A stretch of DNA of 64,000 nucleotides, taken from the NCBI RefSeq assembly GCF_008831285.2, contig NC_045139.1, positions 17,528,354-17,592,353 on the forward strand. Reading direction: 5' to 3'. Within the stretch, counting starts at the first letter, position 1, and the number at the start of each line of letters is the position of its first letter. Of the stretch, positions 50,284-62,045 are shown piece by piece. This DNA is from Nymphaea colorata (Eukaryota; Streptophyta; Magnoliopsida; Nymphaeales; Nymphaeaceae). A program made the position numbers and the translations under genes. A model generated the notes under the pieces. That model saw nothing but the letters and a program-made list of their open reading frames with translations, searched no databases and was not told the origin of the DNA.

Positions 50284-51308
50284 ACAGACTGCAGCTTCTG
50301 TTAGCTCTTGGGAGAAGAGAGTTGCAACTAGCCCACCAAAGGCGGCCGCCACGTTTCGGACCAAGTTGGCGAGCTCAAGCACGTGGCTCGATCACTTGGT
50401 TCCCGCAACATTGCGACCATATGCATACTTGGCTCGTATCGACAAGCCCGTAGGAACTTGGCTTGTGGCTTGGCCCCAAATGTGGTATTATGCTTTTTAT
50501 GTCAATTTTGCGAGCTTGTGTGTGTGTATGTGTGTGTATTATCACCAAATGGGGTTAGAGATATGCATTTATGCTGTGTGTGTGCGCTTGTGTGTGTGTG
50601 TGGGTGTATGTGTGTGTGCTTTAGTGTGTGTATGTGTGTGTGAATTATCACCAAATGGGGTTAGGGATATACGTTTATGCTGTGAGTTTGGTGCAGGGGA
50701 ATTGCTTTGGCTGCAACGCCTGGTAGGCTTCCGGATCTGAGCTTGCTGTGGGTGCTGGCTTGGGCTTCATTCTTCGCGAGAGGGGCGGGCTGCACTATCA
50801 ATGACATATTGGATCGAGATTTTGATGCCAAGGTATAATTTCCCCCTCGCTTGACTTGTCTCTCGTTCATGTTCATGCAGAATTTGTTACTATGAGAGAT
50901 TAAAAAAGAGAAAACATTTCCTTGAGAATTAATTCATGTATCCATTTGTAACGTCTCGAAAATCAAGTCGTCCCTTGTGAATAAATGAAATAATAGGCGG
51001 TAGTTTGTCCGATATTTGAGTTCATTTTCTTCATCTTTGTAACAGCTTGTGTGACATTTAATTTTAACGGACATGATATTTGCTGGCTCAAGGTTATTAT
51101 CGTGTTTCTCAAAAAAGTAACTATTTTAAAGCTCCGAATTTAACCTTCTCGTATGGCATCGCAGGTACAACGTACAAAATCAAGGCCAATCGCATGTGGA
51201 CTCCTCACGCCCTTCGAGGCAACTCTATTTCTTGTCATTCAACTCTTGCTTTACATTGGTGCTCTCTCACTAACAAACACATTTTGGTATCTCTCTCTCT
51301 CTCTCTCA

Positions 51309-51362
<54 letters not shown>

Positions 51363-52666
51363 CGAAATCACGCTGTTGATAGGAAACCTGATAGTTCAGG
51401 TATATGTAACTTATTGTGCTTCAAGATCAGACCTTTTCATTACGTGCAAAACCCAAAAATGAAGGCTTCTTAAATGCTGAAAATGTTTATATATCACTAT
51501 GAAAGAGAAATTTGATCAACTCAAGTGGACAAAAACTATTGATAATGAGGAACTTCAGCACATTATAACATATGGTATATATAAGTTTCAAAAAAATCTC
51601 TTCAACCTCACAAAAAATTTAGGAAGATTATTGTAGGCTCATATGCTTTTCTTCAGCAAATATGCGGCTTGATTCTTTGGAATAACCTCCCTGTTTTTTG
51701 GCAGTTTGGGTGTTGGAATTGCAACGCTGTTGCTGGTTTTCTCTTACCCATTGATGAAAAGATTGACATATTGGGTATGCTTTGCTTTTGATATAGCTTT
51801 TATCAGTAGCTTCTTTTGCTCAACTACAGTTTGTTAACCATGGCAAACTTGATTGCAGCCTCAAGCATACCTAGGCATGACCATGAACTGTGGAGTCTTA
51901 CTGGGTTGGTCAGCAGTTAAAGGGAGCTTAACTCTTGCTGATATCTTCCCATTATACTCTTCTGGTGTATTCTGGACCATTATATATGACACTATATATG
52001 CACATCAGGTACATGAGATTTTTATACTTCTTTGTTACTGCAATCATAAATCCACATACTTTTGAAGGTTTCATGAATTCAAACTTGGAAATACCAAGCA
52101 GTTTCACTGTCTGAATCGATTAAGAGTTCAGAGTCCAACCGATCCCTGTTGGAATCGGTTCTACCTTAACAACTGTAGGTCTTAGTAGAGCCCAAATGAG
52201 ACTAGGAGAGAACTAATCAGGTTGTATCTTCTGTGCGAACCATTTACTGTTTTACATGCATCATGGGGATAACAAGCCAACCTTTTTTTAGAGCACCCAG
52301 TAAATTTCAAAACTATAGTAAGATTATACTGGGGACATGGATGACCATGGTAACTATCTCTGGTGGGCATGTGAGTGCAAAACTTAAGTACTTTCTTCCA
52401 TGGTTAATAATAATTTGGAAGGGAAAGGGGAGGCTTCGGCCTCACTCGGATGGTGGATTAGCCTTTCACACACCCGATCATAATTTGGAGATTTGATAAC
52501 TGCAAGTCCAATTGTATCAGGATAAGAAAGACGACGTGAAAGCTGGTGTAAAGTCCACAGCCTTAAGGTTTGGAGAATCAACAAAGAGTTGGATAAGTGG
52601 ATTTGGAGTTGCCTCCTTTACTTTCTTCCTCCTCACTGGATACACGGCTAACCTTGGTACGTGATG

Positions 52667-52704
<38 letters not shown>

Positions 52705-53038
52705 CTTAACAAACGATCATCGTTCTTCTTAAGCAGGTTGGCCATACTATGCATTCTTGGCAGCTTCAGCTACCCAACTAGTGTGGCAGATTTGGACCCT
52801 TGACATATCAAGACCTGAAGAATGCGAAAAAAAGTCAGTACTACTGATAACTATAATGTCTTAATCGTTATGCAGATTATGTGATTTCTATAGTTTGTAG
52901 AGAATAGAGAATGGGTAGTGAAAGAAAATAAGATGTTTCTTGTTTGTTTTCTTGAATACGCATTTCAGGTTTGAATCAAACAAATACTTTGGAGCTCTCG
53001 TCTTCTTCGGGATTTTGACCGGAAAACTCGTGCAGTGA
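50255..53038 (+). CDS. COQ2-like UbiA aromatic prenyltransferase, copy A
   Basis: Eight exons: 50255-50484, 50697-50832, 51165-51286, 51705-51774, 51859-52008, 52521-52656, 52737-52833, 52969-53038, giving 336 residues. Exons 2-6 and 7 have exactly the COQ2 lengths and phases (136, 122, 70, 150, 136, 97 nt). Motif 1 is N112-D113-IL-D116-R-D118-F-D120; motif 2 is D237-K-K-D240-D241; the N-terminal [14 protein letters not shown] is intact. In exon 5, 36 of 50 residues match COQ2. The N-terminus is about 70 residues shorter, Ser/Ala-rich and contains Glu, unlike an Arg-rich presequence. COQ2-derived enzymes with changed location and specificity are known (p-hydroxybenzoate geranyltransferases of Boraginaceae). 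Activity on a 4-hydroxybenzoate-type acceptor is plausible; donor length and compartment are unknown. Introns 3 and 6 start with CT microsatellites. It looks functional. Confidence 0.88.
51289..51362. repeat. CT/AT compound microsatellite at the 5' end of intron 3, copy A
   Basis: The (CT)n run starts within the donor context itself (TTTTG|GTATCTCTCT) and passes into (AT)n. The same compound repeat starts at the same intron position in copy B but not in COQ2. Confidence 0.9.
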
Positions 53039-53480
53039 AAGGCATATGTGACCGTGGCCATGACTCCTCGTGCCACATTTAAGATGGAAAAGTGGAGTAA
53101 TAAGATCGCTTCTGTCAGGTTCATCCCAAAGTCTTCTGACTGTTGAAGTGAGACCCAAGTGTGTGATTTAGTAGAATAACCATGTACTTGCACTGTACAA
53201 TGTTATCATTGGTTGGTAGTAAAATATATTTTACTATCCCATATATATGATGTACGTCCTGGGAAAATATATTTTGTGTTGACTATATATGATGAATGGT
53301 TTATGGTATCTTATACGAATGCACCTTGGGTACAGGACGAGAAATATGTGCTGTTGTCTCTCATCTCATTGTGATGACAGGCAATATTTTTAAAGTATGG
53401 CCAACAAACAAGCCTAAAGAACTGAGTTTCACGTATTCGATCTTGGCTTCCCTCCTATGGCACGATGAGCTGATATCAAG

Positions 53481-53557
<77 letters not shown>

Positions 53558-54362
53558 AGAGAGAGAGAGAGAGAGATGTAAAAAACTATCTCAACCTTTT
53601 TCTTTTTTTAGGACATGATGGTTTATACACTGCTATTAAATGACCCAATCGTGCTACTAAAAGATCTTAAGACCAGGACTATAGATCAAGTCTCAACCGC
53701 ACCATCTTACTCCTCACGCGCTTTCTCATGGTGTTGCTCCTGTACCAGTATACAACACATGCAAAAAAGGAAGGTGGGCCAGAAGGGGCCATGGCCTCTC
53801 CTCAAATTTCCAAAAAGAAAAATTTGTATATAATTAAAAAAATTCATTTAGCCTATGAAAAAGTTATATTTTAGCCCCTGTCAAAATTCTAAAACTATAC
53901 TTTGGAACTCTAATGAAAAATATCTAATTCCACATTATGGGACTTCGTCTGTGGTTCTGTTCTCTCATTATATGGTCTAATCCTTAATCTCTCCCACTCA
54001 TTCAAATGAGAAATGGAATCACATAGTAATGCAGGTAATATTAGAAACTAATAATGGAGTAACCTGCCGTAATGTTTTGAATTTTTTGCACTTCTCTGGT
54101 TAGGAAGGTAAAAAAAAAAGTAGTGAAATTATGTAATGGAATTTCACAGTTCAAGCTGCATTTTCTAGTCAAATTGGATCTGCATAAATTGTGTTAGGGC
54201 CGACTTGAGAAATCGCAAATCACTCTGTTTCTGACCAAAGCCTCCAGAACTTGATGCACTTCAGTTCAGCCGTTGTTTATTGGAATATCACCAAGAACTT
54301 GATTACCGTCATGACATTCGTAGAATTTGTGCAATTCAAAAGCTAATTTATAGATATGAACG

Positions 54363-54393
<31 letters not shown>

Positions 54394-55972
54394 GGTTTAT
54401 GAGTGTGGAAGAAATGTCAGCAAGGCAAAAGTCTTTTTTTCCTATCACGTGGTTAAGGACTGCATTGATGTCTGGTGTAAAGGGCACATAGTCATGCAAT
54501 TTACACTAGAGATGCGAACGCCTGTGCCACTTTTCTTTACAATTTTCTTTGACCAAATATATTACTTTGACATTGTGTCTGTCTTTTTGCACAATTTTTT
54601 AGTGTGCAGGAGAAAACTTCACGACTCTAACAAAAGCAAGTCTTTCTTTTCCACCCCGAGGTCCAGGGCTGCACTGGGGTCGGGGTTGGAGCTTGCAGTG
54701 CACATCTACTAGTGCATTGCTTTCCTCCAATTTGCACAAGGATTGCGGGGGCCCATGACGCTTACCAGCCACTGACCATCTTTTGTTTCTTGGAACTTTT
54801 GCTGATCACCGAGTAGGTGCATGAGAATTGCAAGCGCCCCATCCCCATCTTACTGTATGTTAGTCGAGAGGGACTGACTTTCAACATCAAAGAAATGTGA
54901 GTTTTGCTCCTTTGAGCTTCTAATCTTTTCCATGGTTGAAGACTTTTTCTTCGAAGCAGCTGAGTCCTAGATCGCAAAAATTCTTATGAACTGTCAACTG
55001 AATCCATTAACTGTTGTGCTAATCTTTTAGGTCCCTAAGCGTAAGGCGACCAAAAGCTTGGGATTTCGTTTCCTTTGAAAACATGGAAGAAAAAACAGCA
55101 TTTCGGCCGTCGTCATCAAACTGACGCAATGGTCAGGTCGTATACCATCGATCATCTCAGCTGAGTCGAGTCTTCCGCCGCTATGAATCAATGAGAAAGG
55201 AAAAGCCATTCTTTGAATCTCACGTTAATACGGGTGTGGAGGCACGGGCATCAGGTGGAAAAAATATTCATTTTCATATTGGTAATTCGTGGTAAGTTTT
55301 TTATAAGTTTACATATTGGTGCTTTCTAAAAATTTAAAATTTCACAAGTAGTGCCCTAGAGTTTTCTGGCTCTGCCCTTGCATTAATAATAAAAACTTTA
55401 GAATGTGCCTTTTTGCCGAAGATGCCTATTTTTTTTCACATGTTTTAGCATTTTTCTCTACCTTGAAGGCTTGAACTCTATCCACAAACCGGCTATGCGT
55501 TTGGAGGACACCTTAAGAAATGAAATTTTGTAAAATTCAGGATTTTTTACTAGCTTCAGGGACCAAGTTTATGCATTTGGGTGACACGATAAGAACCTTA
55601 TTTTCATTTTTTAAAGCCTGGTTTTTGTTTAAATAACAAAAATGATGAGTTAATATAGTAAATATATTGATATCATTAAAATATGAAGTTTTCCATGAAA
55701 AACCAGGGTGGAGAGGGGGGGGGCAAGGTTTTTTTGGCCCTTTGAAAATGAGTTTTGTCAGTATGCCTAAAACCAAGTTGTGGAGAAAATGTCAAACCAA
55801 ATAACCCAAAATATCCATATCATGAGGCATGTCTCTTGTTATGGGCCATAACATTTGACTTGCTTCAGTCAAACGGCCCCATACAGGATAACGCTTTCAA
55901 TGCAAGCAGCATAAGGGAAATATGAAAAGAATTAAAGGGGGTATAGTGAAACCTTATAGTTTTAGATATCAC
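53039..55972. other. Intergenic between UbiA copies A and B
   Basis: No gene is seen. The first 430 bp match the downstream flank of copy B (for example the GAACTGAGTTTCAC to CTATGGCAC block near 53420-53465 versus 59975-60020). A long AT/AG microsatellite follows at 53485-53577. Segment 54035-54305 matches 62095-62360 upstream of copy C. The segment from about 55050 matches upstream sequence of copies A and C. Together these define the duplicated unit. Confidence 0.6.
53485..53577. repeat. AT/AG compound microsatellite
   Basis: (AT)n followed by (AG)n, with one AAGG interruption, downstream of copy A. It lies where similarity to the downstream flank of copy B stops. Confidence 0.9.
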
Positions 55973-55980
55973 TATAAAAG
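55973..55980 (+). promoter_or_regulatory. TATA box of UbiA copy B
   Basis: TATAAAAG lies 104 bp upstream of the start codon and is embedded in the same promoter block as in copy A. Retention of promoter and leader argues that copy B can be transcribed. Confidence 0.65.
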
Positions 55981-55988
55981 AAAACACC

Positions 55989-56102
55989 ATGCACGAAGAC
56001 TCTCAACTCAAACTCTCTGCCTTGCCTCATCTTGTAGTAGATGTTGCTTGCAGTATCTGTTATGTTATGATCAAGCATGGCATCAGCGTCCTTCTTGATT
56101 GA
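55989..56102 (+). promoter_or_regulatory. Overlapping uORF in the leader of UbiA copy B
   Basis: A 37-codon frame starts at ATG 55989, crosses the main start at 56077 and stops at TGA 56100-56102. It corresponds in position and relative frame to the uORF of copy A, though the encoded peptide differs by substitutions and indels. Confidence 0.55.
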
Positions 56103-56731
56103 ACAGAAGAGCCTTGCAACTAGCAAACCCACCAAGCCAGGCGCATGGCCCCATCACTTCATTCCTGCAGCATTGCGAACATATGCTCGCTTGGCTCGTG
56201 TCCACAGGACTGTAAGATTTTGGCTTGTGGCTTGGCCGCAAATGTGGTATTATGCTCGATTGCACGCCCGTGTGTGTGTGTATGTATGTATGTATGTGTG
56301 TGAGAGATTGGTAGCTACCAGATTCTTATTTTAAGTGTTAAACCCATAATTTGGACGTCCCGAGATCGATGGTTGAGAGTGAAAGGAGATCGAGCATTTT
56401 ACTCATCTAATATTAATTAACAAAATTTTCTTTTTATTTTCATGTCAGTCCAAGATAATTCTTTATGGGTTTAGCACTTAAGGGTCCAATACTTACCAAT
56501 TTGTATATGTGTGTAGGCACCAAGCTCTAATGTGTGAGGCTTGCTAGGAATCCTCTTATCTGTCGATTATAGAAACCTGGTAGGGATTTGATTGACAGAA
56601 AAGGAGAGAGACTGGTTTTTGAAGATCTCTCTTTTCTCTCTCCATTGCTATTGTCAAGTTGTTCTTTCAAAAATCCAAAAAACCCTTCAAAAGAGAGAAG
56701 GAGTTTTGTTTAAGGAAACTCGTGTTTCATG

Positions 56732-56775
<44 letters not shown>

Positions 56776-57606
56776 TTTCAAGGGTACTTCAAAGACTTCA
56801 AAAAATGGCTTAACTTCTACGTTTACAATTAGTTAATCTTCATTGTCTAACCTCTTTGGAATCGGTGGCCTAAATGATTCCTATCAAAGTTTGGTTTATG
56901 GTAGCTCCTTGTTTATATATATATATATATATGTATATCTTCATTTGTAATTTTTTTTGTCCGCATGTTATGGCAAAATGGGGTAGGATTATGAGTTTCT
57001 GATGTGAGTTTGGTGCAGGGGAATTGCTTTGGCTGCGCCGCCTGGTAAGCTTCCGGATCTGAGCCTGATGTGGGTGCTCGCTTGGGCTTCGTTCTTCGCA
57101 AAAGGGTTGGGCTGCACCATCAATGACATATTGGATCGGGATTTTGATTCCAAGGTATAATTTCTCCTTCTCTTAACTTGCCTTTCGTTTATGTGCACGC
57201 TGAATTTGTTACTACCAGACATTAAAACGGAGAAAATATTTCTTTGAGAATTAATTCATGTATCCATTTGTAACTTCTCGACAAACAAGTAGTCCCTTGT
57301 AAATAAATGAAATAATATAAGGGCGGTCTTTTGCCGATATTTGACTACATTTTCTTCATCTTAGTAACAGCTTGTGTCATTTAATTTTACGGGCAAGATA
57401 TTTGCTGTCTCAAGGTTATTATCGTGTTTCTCCAAATAACTATTTTAAATCCCCAAATTTAACCTTCTCGTATGGCACAACAGGTACAACGGACAAAATC
57501 AAGGCCAATCGCAAGTGGACTTCTCACGCCTTTCGAGGCAGCTCTATTTCTTGTCTTTCAACTCTTACTTTACATTCGTGCTCTCTCACTAACAAACACA
57601 TTTTGG

Positions 57607-57693
<87 letters not shown>

Positions 57694-59220
57694 TTCAAAA
57701 ACTCTCCTCAACTACAAATTATATATTTTTTCCCTCCTCACAAAACTTTTGGGAAGATTATTGTAAGACTCATATGCTTTTCTTCAGCAAATATGCGTTT
57801 GATTCTCTGGATTAACTTCCCCTTTTTCCACAGTTTGGGTGTTGGAATGGCAGCACTGTTACTGGTTTTCTCTTACCCATTGATGAAGAGAATGACATAT
57901 TGGGTACGCTTTGCTTCTGATATAGTTTCTTTGAATAACTTCTTTTGCTCAATTACAGTTACTTGATCATGGAAAACATAATTGCAGCCTCAAGCATATC
58001 TGGGCTTGACCATGAACTGTGGAGTCTTAATGGGTTGGTCAGCGGTTAAAGGGAGCTTAAGCCTTGTTGACATCTTCCCATTATACACTGCTGGCGTATT
58101 TTGGACTATCATATATGACACTATATATGCACATCAGGTACATTACATTTTTCTGTTTTTTTTTTTTTTGTCACTGCAATCCAGTCAACATGTTTTTGAA
58201 GGTTACATGAATTTGATACAACGGTTGGAAGAGTGTGATAATGAAAAAAAATCACTGAAAGTACTGCAGCCGTATGATAATAAACCTGAGATTGGATCCA
58301 TTTAGGTAGATCCAGTGAAGAAAACCGCATCTACATACTATCTAATTAAACTTGGAAATGCCATGCAGTTTCCTGACTTATTCCATTAAGAGTTCCGAAT
58401 CCTACCGATCCGTGTTGAATTCGGCTTTGTCAATACAACTTTAGGTCTTAGTAGAGCCTGAGTTAGATTAGGAGAGAATTAATCAGGTTTGTATCCTCTT
58501 AAAGTTGGACCTGAACTTGACGGGTACTCGGGTTATGTGATCTCCCAGGTCTCAAAGCAGCTTTGGACTCTCAAAGCAGCTTTGGACTCTGAGGGCAGGG
58601 GGACATGGGAGGGGGGGGGGCATAGGCCATGGCCCCACCCTGGCAAATGAAAAAAAAAAATTACATTAAAAAAATATAATTTTTTAAGTTTGCAATATAT
58701 TTTTTAGAGTTGAATTCAATTTGGCCCTACCCCAGATCCAGAGGTTGGACTGTCGGCCCGTCCCTAAAAAAAATCATGACTTCGCTCCTAGACATGGGTC
58801 AAGTTTTCACCTCTCAGTACGCCTCAACAATGGATTCGATCTGTGTTCGAACCATTTACTTACTTACATGCATCCTGGGGATGACAAGCCAACATTTTTT
58901 TTTGAGGGCCCAGTAAATTTGTAAACTACCTTAAGATTTTACTGGGGACATGGATGACCATGGTAACTACATCTGTTGGGGAATGGGGAATGATAGCGTG
59001 TACTTTTCTCTTGGTTGATCATAATTTGGAGAGATTTGGTAACTGCCAGTGGTCTGTCCGTCCAATTGTATCAGGATAAGAATGACGAAGTGAAAGCTGG
59101 TGTAAAGCCCACAGCCTTAAGGTTTGGAGAATCAACAAAGAGTTGGATAAGTGGATTTGGAGTTGCCTCCTTTACTTTCTTCCTCCTCACTGGATACACA
59201 GCTAGCTTTGGTACGCGATG

Positions 59221-59254
<34 letters not shown>

Positions 59255-59593
59255 CCTATTTTTATCAAACAATCGTCCTTCTTCTTGAGCAGGTTGGCCA
59301 TACTATGCATTTTTGGCAGCTTCAGCTGCCCAACTATTGTGGCAGATTTGGACCCTTGACATATCAAGACCTCAAGACTGCGAAAAAAAGTCAGTACTGC
59401 TGATAACTATAATCTATTAATCATTGTTCAGATAATGTGTCTTTTATAGTTGTAGAGAATAGAGAACAGGTAATGAAAGAAAATAAGATGTTCCTTGTTT
59501 GTTTTCTTGAATACCCGTGTCAGGTTTCAATCAAACAAGTACTTTGGAGCTCTCGTCTTCCTCGGGATTTTGATCGCGAAACTCATGCAGTGA
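56077..59593 (+). CDS. COQ2-like UbiA aromatic prenyltransferase, copy B
   Basis: Eight exons: 56077-56246, 57019-57154, 57484-57605, 57834-57903, 57988-58137, 59075-59210, 59293-59389, 59524-59593, giving 316 residues with all splice sites and phases intact. Exon 5 matches copy A at 44 of 50 residues. Motif 1 is unchanged (N92-D93-IL-D96-R-D98-F-D100). Motif 2 is D217-K-N-D220-E221, a D-to-E change at the last position. The striking difference is in exon 1: the conserved block RIDKPVGTW of copy A reads RVHRTVRFW here, losing the Asp, Pro and Gly that the family keeps. The N-terminus is 20 residues shorter than in copy A. The open frame argues for a gene; the exon-1 changes argue for altered function or early decay. 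No mitochondrial-type Arg-rich presequence is seen. Confidence 0.82.
56738..56771. repeat. CT microsatellite in intron 1 of copy B
   Basis: Uninterrupted (CT)n. Intron 1 of copy B is 772 nt against 212 nt in copy A, so it has gained or kept extra sequence. Confidence 0.85.
57608..57692. repeat. CT/AT/GT compound microsatellite at the 5' end of intron 3, copy B
   Basis: Same position relative to the donor as in copy A: the (CT)n run begins at donor base +4, then (AT)n, then (GT)n. Confidence 0.9.
58550..58587. repeat. 19-bp tandem duplication in intron 5 of copy B
   Basis: TCTCAAAGCAGCTTTGGAC occurs twice in direct succession. Intron 5 is 937 nt here and 512 nt in copy A. Confidence 0.85.
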
Positions 59594-61439
59594 AAGGCAT
59601 ACGTGACCGTGCCCATGACTCCTCGTGCAACATTTATGATGGAAAAGTGGAGGAATAAGATCGCTTCTCTCGGGTTCATCCGAAAGTCTTCCGCCTGTTG
59701 AAGTGAGACCCAAGTGTGGGGTTTAATAGAATAAGCATGTATTTGCATTATACAATGTTTAACATCTCCGCTTGATAGTAAAACTATGCTCCAGAGCGAT
59801 TAGAAGAAACAAATTTTTCTTGAGAAAATATACTTTCTGTTGACTGTATATGATGAACAGTTATGATGTCCTGTATGAAAACACCTTTTTTACATGGCGG
59901 GCAATGCGTGCTGTTGTCTCTCGTTGTTAAGACAGGCAGTATGTTTTAAGTAGGGCCACTAAACAAAACCAAAGAACTGAGTTTCACATATTCAATCTTG
60001 GCTTCCCTCCTATGGCACTTGAACTGGTTTTGAACAATACTGGAATTAACGTCAAACTGTGTGTGGCAAATGGTGAAGATAGAATGATAACTATGAAAGT
60101 GTTGGTGGCGCCAATGGCAGCAGTGACGATGGCGGTGCTATGGTGGTAAAGTGGTTGGCGGCGAAGAGGGTAGTAGCAAATATAGAGGTAGTCGAAGTGA
60201 GAGTGAGACTACGGTGCAGGTAGCTCCTGGTGATTGAAAGTTGAATATATTTCATGAATATGTTCCAAAGTAGTTATAAATACATGAAAGAAGTTATTCA
60301 ATTGTTGGCAGTAAGTGGCAACGGCGACAAGGGGTGGAAAATGAGATATTCATGTTAAATTAAAACTAGAACATAGCTTGTTTTATGTATTTACATCTAC
60401 TTTGGAACATATTCATGAAGCAATAGCACTGTGACTGCATATGAAAAATATCACCAAAAATTGATAAAATAGTCGATCATTCCCCTCAATTTGACAAGCA
60501 TTTATGTCTATTCCAAAGAGTTAAAGAACAACTCTGCTCAAAAGTTACTAAGAAGTAATTTGTTGTGTTGATTCCACAGAATGAATCAGTAGGTGATGAT
60601 TTGAATCATTGATCTGGGATTCTAGTTGCCCGAGAGTTAAGGACGAATGAAAGTAAGTTGATTGTTTATGGTTTTAAAAGATTAAGGGCAGTCTCTGTTT
60701 TTTTTTTCCAAAGAATGAACCAACTGGGCGACGGAATTTGTCCCAGGTTTAAGCTTATTCCGGCCGCCCTCTTCATCGTGAAAGGGAGCCGACGTCCTTC
60801 TTCCATCCTGGTAATGCTGAGGCTTCCGCTGTCTCTGGTGCTCTGCAAGTAAGGCAATTTGGACGCCGCGTTGTTTCTATAACTAGCTGGGGTCAATCCA
60901 ATGGCCCCAGCTATATATACTGCTACAATTTTTAAAGCAAACATTAATTATATTTTTCATAAACATAAAAAAGGCAGCAGAAAATGAGAGATGTGTACAC
61001 CCCTGCATCTCCAAACGAGTTTTTGAATTAATTTGCCACCGATTCTATTGTCAATGGGCTGGTGCGTGCCAGTTTTCACTGATAATAAATCCAATATAAA
61101 TCTAATACCCGACCGAACCGCTTTATAAATGACAATGTTTCATTAAGAAATCGGGACAGATTCATAGTTAAAAATGACACCAAATCGGATTTCAATTTGG
61201 ATTTAGGTGAATTGTTATCATATCTGAATATGTGAACATCCAAAAAAAAAAAAAAAAAAAGCGTAACTGATTCATATCTGAATATTAGTCTGAAGGCAAA
61301 GCTGATCCACACTCTCCCAAGGCTTCAAATATAAGGTCTCTAGAATTCCAATGGAAAAGCTAAGTTCCTCATCTCCCTGTGGTAAGGAAGGAAGCTCAAC
61401 TCTAAGCCTGCAGCTCAGCTTAATTAGGAGTTCAGCTTA

Positions 61440-61620
61440 ATTAGGAGTTGGGCTCTGGCTGGGCCGCAGCTCCTACCTGCCGCTCAGGCCGGCCCAGTTA
61501 AAATTAAAATTTGTATATTTTAAATATAAAATAATATATAAATAAAATTAATCATAATAAATTAATAAAAATAATATTAAAAATATCTTATCAAACTGAA
61601 TTGGATTTAGTGGGGCCTAC
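61440..61620. repeat. Dispersed repeat, GGCC-rich ends with A+T core (copy 3)
   Basis: Left end contains GGCTGGGCCGCAGC and CAGGCCGGCCCAG. About 90 bp of A/T (61500-61590) follow, then a right end with GTGGGGCC. No ORF. Confidence 0.45.
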
Positions 61621-61899
61621 AAGGGCCAAAGATATATATATATATATATATATAGAAAAAATAGATATGTAAATAACTTTATCATCGTTTTACCTTTTTT
61701 TTTTCTATTGACAATTGATAGAAAAAATTGAGAAAAATTGTGAATTGACACCGGTTAATAAAAATGTCACATCTTTTCTCTTTCTTTTTTCTCTTAACCG
61801 CCAACGTCAAAAAAACTCGAAGTCTGTCCACCATCCAAAAGGCCTAGCATATATATAAAAGGGCACTATTACTATTCTCATGGTATCAGCATACAACAC

Positions 61900-62045
61900 T
61901 GGGCTGCCCCTATTTTAAGTCTGGCTCAAGCTTGGACCTCATTTTTGCAACTGATTTATTTTTTTAAAATAATATATATATATAATTATATTAAAAATAT
62001 TTTTTTAAAAAAAAATTGTATCCAGGCCCATCCCGACCCCCACCC
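61900..62045. repeat. Dispersed repeat, GC-rich ends with A+T core (copy 4)
   Basis: CACTGGGCTGCCCC on the left and CCAGGCCCATCCCGACCCCC on the right surround an A/T core (about 61955-62015). Adjacent to copy 3 but separate from it. Confidence 0.4.

Noticed and set aside
53485-53577. CRISPR-like regular repeat
   Set aside because: Pure dinucleotide microsatellite, no spacers, eukaryotic context.
56077-59593. Calling copy B a pseudogene
   Set aside because: All eight exons, splice sites, the stop codon and the TATA-box leader are intact, so despite the exon-1 motif changes I keep it as a gene with reduced confidence.
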